From: JALYUA01 sp039931865
Lineage (GTDB): Bacteria; Acidobacteriota; Thermoanaerobaculia; UBA5066; Gp7-AA6
Assembly: GCA_039931865.1 (NCBI GenBank)
Contig: JBDTRB010000004.1
Location: 1 to 64,000, forward strand
Length of the DNA stretch: 64,000 nucleotides
Direction of reading: 5' to 3'
Program-made: the position numbers and the translations under genes
In this document: piece by piece, positions 60,901-64,000 of the stretch
Layout: each line of letters opens with the position of its first letter
How positions within the stretch are numbered: position 1 is the first letter of the stretch
The notes under the pieces: model-generated
Seen by the model: the letters and a program-made list of their open reading frames with translations, nothing else
Told to the model about the DNA's origin: nothing
The model's database searches: none

Positions 60901-63655
60901 CCGCCATGCGAAAGATGGTGCGGAGGATCGCGTCCGAAAAAATCCACGCCTGGTGGGCGAGGAACGTCACTCGAAGGGCCGTCTGACCGCCCCACTGCAG
61001 GACGTCCTCCCCCAGACCGCGCAGAAAACTGCGCTTGGCGATGCCGCGGCGGCGGGGCATCAGCTCCGCGAGGAAACCGAGGACGCCGGGCAGCGCGATC
61101 GTCCCGAGAACGAAGGCCGCCCAGACGAGGGGCCTCGCGCCGCGCGCGAACCAGCTCGTGATCAGCAGCGCAACGGCGGCGGGAGCGAACAGCGAACGTC
61201 GCAGGTTGTCGAGAATTTTCCAGCGCGCGATCCCCGGAAGTGGATTCGGCACACGCCGCCATCGCGCGTCGGGCACGCGGCCTCGGAGCCAGGGAAGGAG
61301 CTGCCAGTCGCCGCGCGTCCAGCGATGCTGGCGTGACGCAGCCACCTCGTAGTGTCCGGGAAACTCTTCGAACAGGAGGATGTCCGAGACGAGTCCGGCG
61401 CGGGCAAAGAGTCCTTCAAAGAGGTCGTGAGAGAGGAGCGCGTTCTCAGGAACCCGGTTCGAAAGGGCGCGCTCGAACGCGTCGACGTCGTAAATGCCTT
61501 TGCCGGTGTAGATGCCCTCAGCGAACAGGTCCTGGTACAGGTCGGAGACCGCGAACGCGTAAGGATCGATCCCCCGCGGCCCGGAAAAGAGCCGCTGATA
61601 GAGGGTGCCGCCGCCCACGGCGGGCAGCATCGGGGTGACCCCCGGCTGCAGAACGCCGTACCCGTCGATGACGCGGCCGGTTTTGGGATCGAACGCCGGC
61701 TCGTTCAACGGATGGGCCATCGTCCCCGCGAGCCACGCCACGTCGTCGCGGGCGAGGCGCGTGTCGGCGTCGAGTGTCACCACGTAGCGCACCCGGTCGG
61801 GCGCCTGCACGGTCCTGGCGTCTGCGCCGTTCGGGAGGAACGTCGTATCGCGCGCCCCTCCGAGAAGCCGGTTCAGCTCGTGGAGCTTGCCCCGCTTTCT
61901 CTCCCATCCCATCCAGACCCCTTCCGAGGCATTCCGGACGCGCTTTCTGTGGAGGAGGTAAAACCGGGGCAGGCCGGCCGGGCCCGGTCCGTAGCGCGCG
62001 TTCAGGTCCGCCATGGCGGAGAGCCCGGACACGAGGAGTGCCTCGTCCCCTTCTCCGATCTCGTCAGGAGAGTCCTCCCAGTCGGAGAGCAGAGCGAAGA
62101 AAACCTCCCCTTCTCCGTTGCCCAGGTAGTGCACCTCGAGCCGCTCGATCGCCTCGAGAATCTCCGACTCGTCCGTGAGCAGCACGGGGACGGCCACCAG
62201 CGTTCGTGCCTCAACCGGGACTCCGCGCAGAAACTCGAGCTTGGGAAGGCGCCGCGGTCCCAGGATCTCCGTGACGTCCCGGTTCACGACCGAGATCGCC
62301 AGCTCCGAAGCAGGAACGAGCGCGAGGAGTGCGAGGAGCCAGAGAGTGGAGACCGGAACGGAGCCGAAACCCGTGATCAGAAGGGGTAGCGCGGCAATGA
62401 CCGCGGTGAGCAGGAGGACGGTTCCGAGATAACCGGGGGTCGCCCACCGGACGAAGGCGCGGCGGATCTTCTGCGCGAACGGGACCGTGCAGCCGAGCTC
62501 ATTTTCGAACGCCTCGCGCCCCGAAGAGATCAGGAAATGCCCGGGGTCGCGGAAGCGCGCCGGGGGTTCCGGATCCCGCGGTGCCAGCGCATGCGCCGTC
62601 GCGCGGCGCGCGACCTCGGTTTCCGAAAATTCGCTCGTCTTCGCGAGCTCCTCGACCGCGTGCCGGTAGCGGTCGCGAGTCGCGAAATCCATCTCGGCGA
62701 CGCGCGTGCCTTCCTGGAGCACCGCCTGCACGATGCTGACGCTCTCGAAGAACGCGTTCCAGTCGACGGCGGAGAGAAGCCGCATCGTCGTGATCACGTT
62801 CCGGACGCTGACGTGCGTTGCGACCTGCGCCTGCTGCTCGAGCCGCACGAGCTCGTCCGCGTTCAGTCCTTCGGAAGACAACCTCCGGTCGAGCCACTGG
62901 AGCGCGGGCGTGACCGCGGGGTCCTGTTCTCTCAGGCGTGAAAGGAGCCGCACGGCAAATTCCCGCCGAAGCGGGACGCGGTCGAGAGCCGCGAGGCGCG
63001 ACGCCGCGCTCGGTGCCGAGGGGGAAGACGCGGTCCCGACGAGAAACGCGTCGGCAAGGAGGTCGGCCTTTTCCCGCGCGCCATGGCGCTCGTCCATCTC
63101 TTCGATCAGGCGGCGAAGGTTCTCGACCAAAACGAGCCGCAGCGAGATCGCGATTGCCCAGAGTTCGCCGATCTTCAGCGTCTGGACGCGCTGATAAGCC
63201 GCGATGAAGCGGCGGAGCGTCTCGATCTCGAAATAGCTGTCGGTGTGCGCGATGAAAGCCCACGCGATCGTGAAAACGCGCGGAAAGCCGGCGAAGGGAC
63301 CCGTCCCGAGCTTCGGCAGCTCCGAATAAAACCCGGACGGGAGGTCCTGACGGATCTCCCGGATCTGCTCTTCGACGAGGTGAAAATTGTCGACGAGCCA
63401 CTCGGCCGCTGGCGTGATCCCGCCCTCGCGCCGCATCGAGTCGGCAATCGCGCGGTAAGAGGTCAGAAGGACGCGGCTGTTCTCCTCGAGCCGCTTCAGA
63501 ACGCCGCGTCCCTTACGCTTTCCGGGCAGGACGGAATGAGAGGCCGCCAGCGCTTCCGCGAACTGCTCGAGCCTCTCGGTGGAAAAAATCTCCGCCCGGA
63601 TGGGCGCCGCCGAGTCAGGAGTCGGGCCGTCGGTCTCCTTCCCGGACGCGATCAT
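54926..63655 (-). CDS. ndvB: Cyclic beta-1,2-glucan synthase (NdvB/ChvB)
   Basis: This very large membrane enzyme (2909 residues) makes and cyclises beta-1,2-glucan. It has an N-terminal helical region, then membrane helices at about 395-455, and a GT84 glycosyltransferase with TLDADTRLARDD (about 627-638) and the acceptor motif RQHRWTRGDWQ (about 770-780). Further helices follow at about 830-1000. A glucoamylase-like domain (about 1335-1560) begins FGFLFDPERKLFSIGYR. Two GH94 phosphorylase-like modules fill about 1590-2909, the last with GTGDWNDGMNRIG (about 2585). The domain order and length equal those of the rhizobial enzymes. ATG 63655 opens the frame. In other bacteria the glucan is periplasmic and acts in osmotic adaptation and host contact. 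It ends 14 bp from the convergent sortase stop. Confidence 0.95.
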   Translation of the reverse strand: MIASGKETDGPTPDSAAPIRAEIFSTERLEQFAEALAASHSVLPGKRKGRGVLKRLEENSRVLLTSYRAIADSMRREGGITPAAEWLVDNFHLVEEQIREIRQDLPSGFYSELPKLGTGPFAGFPRVFTIAWAFIAHTDSYFEIETLRRFIAAYQRVQTLKIGELWAIAISLRLVLVENLRRLIEEMDERHGAREKADLLADAFLVGTASSPSAPSAASRLAALDRVPLRREFAVRLLSRLREQDPAVTPALQWLDRRLSSEGLNADELVRLEQQAQVATHVSVRNVITTMRLLSAVDWNAFFESVSIVQAVLQEGTRVAEMDFATRDRYRHAVEELAKTSEFSETEVARRATAHALAPRDPEPPARFRDPGHFLISSGREAFENELGCTVPFAQKIRRAFVRWATPGYLGTVLLLTAVIAALPLLITGFGSVPVSTLWLLALLALVPASELAISVVNRDVTEILGPRRLPKLEFLRGVPVEARTLVAVPVLLTDESEILEAIERLEVHYLGNGEGEVFFALLSDWEDSPDEIGEGDEALLVSGLSAMADLNARYGPGPAGLPRFYLLHRKRVRNASEGVWMGWERKRGKLHELNRLLGGARDTTFLPNGADARTVQAPDRVRYVVTLDADTRLARDDVAWLAGTMAHPLNEPAFDPKTGRVIDGYGVLQPGVTPMLPAVGGGTLYQRLFSGPRGIDPYAFAVSDLYQDLFAEGIYTGKGIYDVDAFERALSNRVPENALLSHDLFEGLFARAGLVSDILLFEEFPGHYEVAASRQHRWTRGDWQLLPWLRGRVPDARWRRVPNPLPGIARWKILDNLRRSLFAPAAVALLITSWFARGARPLVWAAFVLGTIALPGVLGFLAELMPRRRGIAKRSFLRGLGEDVLQWGGQTALRVTFLAHQAWIFSDAILRTIFRMAVTRRHLLEWTPAAKAHLVLDLKVSGFYRRMAGAVAIACASLLVPWMPPSAVPWALGFGLLWALSPFIARSVSLPPRVIEEAPLSAEDEAALRLVARRTWRYFEDFAGPEENFLPADNFQETPAPIVARRTSPTNIGLGLLSTAAAADFEWLGSLDMDERLQKAVSTLEKLERHRGHFFNWYDVATLAPLEPRYVSTVDSGNLAGFLIALRHACLSRRERPLWPAEGLLGVSDSIALLRESMEGLTSRREGAVTRRQLESPVAELSALLAPAPAPASASEWLTRWETLSRHADTLVDTAQALALEEPGPVTNEAIDWARSARATIASGRRDATALYGWAETSTGDLAEPARAILAGLEGEEISLAAAGDRYETAALALRELADRSPGLVSRIASLERCADAARTLAQSFLDTAREASRFFDEMDFGFLFDPERKLFSIGYRAGDGRLDPGYYDLLASEARLASFLAIARGDVPASHWYRLGRSLTPVGKGSALISWSGSMFEYLMPDLVLDVPAGSLLDQTSRLVVARQIRFGEERGVPWGVSEAAYNARDLDFTYQYSNFGVSGLGLKRGLSEDLVVAPYATGLAAMVDPSAAAKNFRRFAEIGARGRYGFYESIDATPSRLPAGERLAIVRAFMAHHQGMTIVALANVLLGGVMRQRFHSEPAVQATEMLLQERTPRAVAVARPRAEEVHSPLHVRDFVPPVLRRFRSPHDPVPRGHILSNGRYSVMTTAAGSGYSRWKDRDISRWREDVTRDDWGTYFFLRDTQSLRVWSAGYQPSGVEADSYETVFYEDRVEIQRRDGPIATALLIVVSPEADVEVRQLSLTNYGPRPREIEVTSYLELALASPAGDSSHPAFSKLFVQTEFLPGPEALLAHRRPREASEPPIWAAHAARVEGETVGTLEYETDRARFLGRGRTIRNPASLEAGRLLSNTTGPVLDPVFSLRRRVLIRPGETARIQYVTLAADSRQEAIGLVDKYREGAAFDRTTMLAWTQAQIQLRHLAITPDEAHLFQRLATRLIYFDPSLRAPGEVLARNRKGKSGLWRHGISGDHPLVLLRIDSEDDQDIVRQLLRAHEYFRLKRLVVDLVVINEQATSYGEDLQGALEAVVRTRQRVSGEAGDQGGIFVLRGDRLTDEDRDVLLTAARVVLLSRHGSLSEQIVRLLRATPPPPPPRAIPMRRVAAETPPSQQGLEFFNGLGGFDQDGREYVTILGERQWTPAPWINVIANPNFGFLVSDSGSGYTWAGNSRENQLTPWSNDPVSDPPGEAILVRDEETGEVFGATALPVRDDAPYVARHGQGYSRFEHEVSGLRLELLQFVPVDESVKISRLTLENRSGEPRSLSVNAYVEWTLGNSRSAMAPFIVTERDAETGALMARNAWNEDFQGVAFADLGDSVSGWTTDRTEFLGRNGRLETAAGLARGARLSGRVGAGFDPCAALQTKLRLAPGEKRTVVFLLGHAADPAAARSLVQRFRSDRIDTAFAAVQRQWDDVLGALRVSTPDRSMDLMLNRWLLYQTLACRVWGRSAFYQAGGAFGFRDQLQDVLALTVSRRDLTREQILRAAAKQFPEGDVLHWWHVPSGKGVRTRMSDDRIWLPYCVVHYLDVTEDRAILDERLPFLKGAPLAPEELERFFQPEISPEDGSLYEHCARALDVSLAVGEHGLPLMGTGDWNDGMNRIGEHGKGESVWLGWFLHTALWEFISIAEQRGETERAERWRSSVAGLKKALESAGWDGNWYRRAYFDDGTPVGSAANDECRIDSIAQSWAAISGAGDPDRVRRAMAAVEEYLVRRGDGLVLLFTPPFDKTAADPGYIKGYLPGVRENGGQYTHAALWCVIAFAALGEGDKATELFSILNPINHASTRAGLHRYKVEPYVAAADVYNEVPHIGRGGWTWYTGSAGWMYRAGVEWILGFRLRGASLHLDPCIPRSWEGFEIAFRYHSARYELSVQNPNGATRGILSVEIDGAMLPKGRREIPLVDDGREHRIRVVMG

Positions 63656-64000
63656 CGGACCCCGATCGGAAAACTGCCCCGGGAAATCCGACCGAGGCCG
63701 AAACGCCCGGAGAGGTGACGAAAAGAGAGGCGGGAACCCGATGGAAAGGCCAAGTCGGCGATTCTAATGCGGGCAGAACCAGCGGCATCAGCTCCGCGCA
63801 GTCAGCGGCCCCTCGCCCCCGGCGCGCGGGAAGAGGGAGTCGAATGGTAGCGAGGCCGCGCTTTTGCCAACCTGGCAGCGAACGAAGGGGCCAGCCGGGC
63901 GGTCGAGCCAACAGGCGAGCCGCCCGGCGGTGCCGTTCGCCCGCGGCGAACGGCAGGCCCCGTAGTGAGCGGAGGCGACGGTTGGGCACCGTTCTTGCGG
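63656..64000. other. Gene-free spacer upstream of ndvB with repeats
   Basis: This 345-bp region to the window edge contains the REP-like GCCCCTCGCCCCCGGCGCGC at about 63808-63840 and the R2 copy D. No gene or clear promoter was recognised in 63656-63807. Confidence 0.65.
63868..63990. repeat. R2 palindromic element, copy D (variant)
   Basis: Hairpin 2 pairs GCCGGGCGG (63894-63902) with CCGCCCGGC (63920-63928). Hairpin 1 is GCCGTTCGCC-CGC-GGCGAACGGC (63932-63954). The tail GTAGTGAGCGGAGGCGACGG follows. Both stems differ in sequence from copies B and C but keep full pairing. Confidence 0.8.

Overview
This window is GC-rich, chromosomal bacterial DNA with about 46 recognisable protein genes and no RNA genes. 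The gene content points to an uncultured member of the Acidobacteriota, possibly near Thermoanaerobaculia or Vicinamibacteria. The clues are a Ser/Thr kinase fused to a TolB-like propeller, many secreted peptidases (M2, M4, M24, M48, M55, S9, DUF885), a sigma/anti-sigma/DUF4097 operon, a lone sortase and a giant cyclic beta-glucan synthase. The taxonomy is inference from gene content; there is no rRNA gene to confirm it. The outer-membrane receptor, lipoprotein and signal peptides indicate a diderm cell. The peptidases, a fused branched-chain 2-oxoacid dehydrogenase E1, a D-aminopeptidase and a D-amino-acid PLP enzyme together suggest growth on protein and amino acids.

Layout. 0.1-2.7 kb: secreted aminopeptidase P, FKBP isomerase, ferritin-like protein. 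3-9.5 kb: E1 alpha/beta fusion, kinase and DNA polymerase IV, closely packed on the plus strand. 9.7-13.1 kb: minus-strand cluster of a TauE/SafE permease, a ten-helix membrane protein and a FixH-like HLHP protein. 13.2-16.1 kb: HAD hydrolase, citrate synthase, thioesterase. 16.5-19.6 kb: ECF sigma factor, zinc anti-sigma factor and DUF4097 solenoid joined by stop/start overlaps. 19.8-22.7 kb: cupin, esterase, histidine phosphatase, NAPE-PLD-like hydrolase. 22.7-31.7 kb: AI-2E family protein, M48, M2 and DUF885 peptidases, an RNB nuclease and a secreted NTF2-like protein. 31.8-37.4 kb: lipoprotein, DppA, S9 peptidase and KUP transporter. 37.5-41.2 kb: transglutaminase-like protein, then protealysin-type M4 protease, dicarboxylate symporter and emfourin inhibitor. 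41.3-46.8 kb: D-amino-acid enzyme, TonB receptor, PlsB-like acyltransferase. 46.8-54.9 kb: UbiB/holin-like/CBU_0592 operon, DUF6463-GNAT fusion, methyltransferase, ABC exporter, Bax inhibitor-1 protein, sortase. 54.9-63.7 kb: cyclic beta-1,2-glucan synthase of 2909 residues.

The spaces between genes are notable. One repeat family (R1: a CCGCGG hairpin beside GGGAATC arrays) occurs only between convergent stop codons. A second (R2, about 100-200 bp) forms hairpins whose sequences differ between copies while pairing is kept. REP-like CCCTCTCCC palindromes are also scattered. Two genes, KUP and the FixH-like gene, have no ordinary start codon where protein similarity or the signal peptide says they should begin. 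No CRISPR array, prophage, insertion sequence or tRNA was seen.
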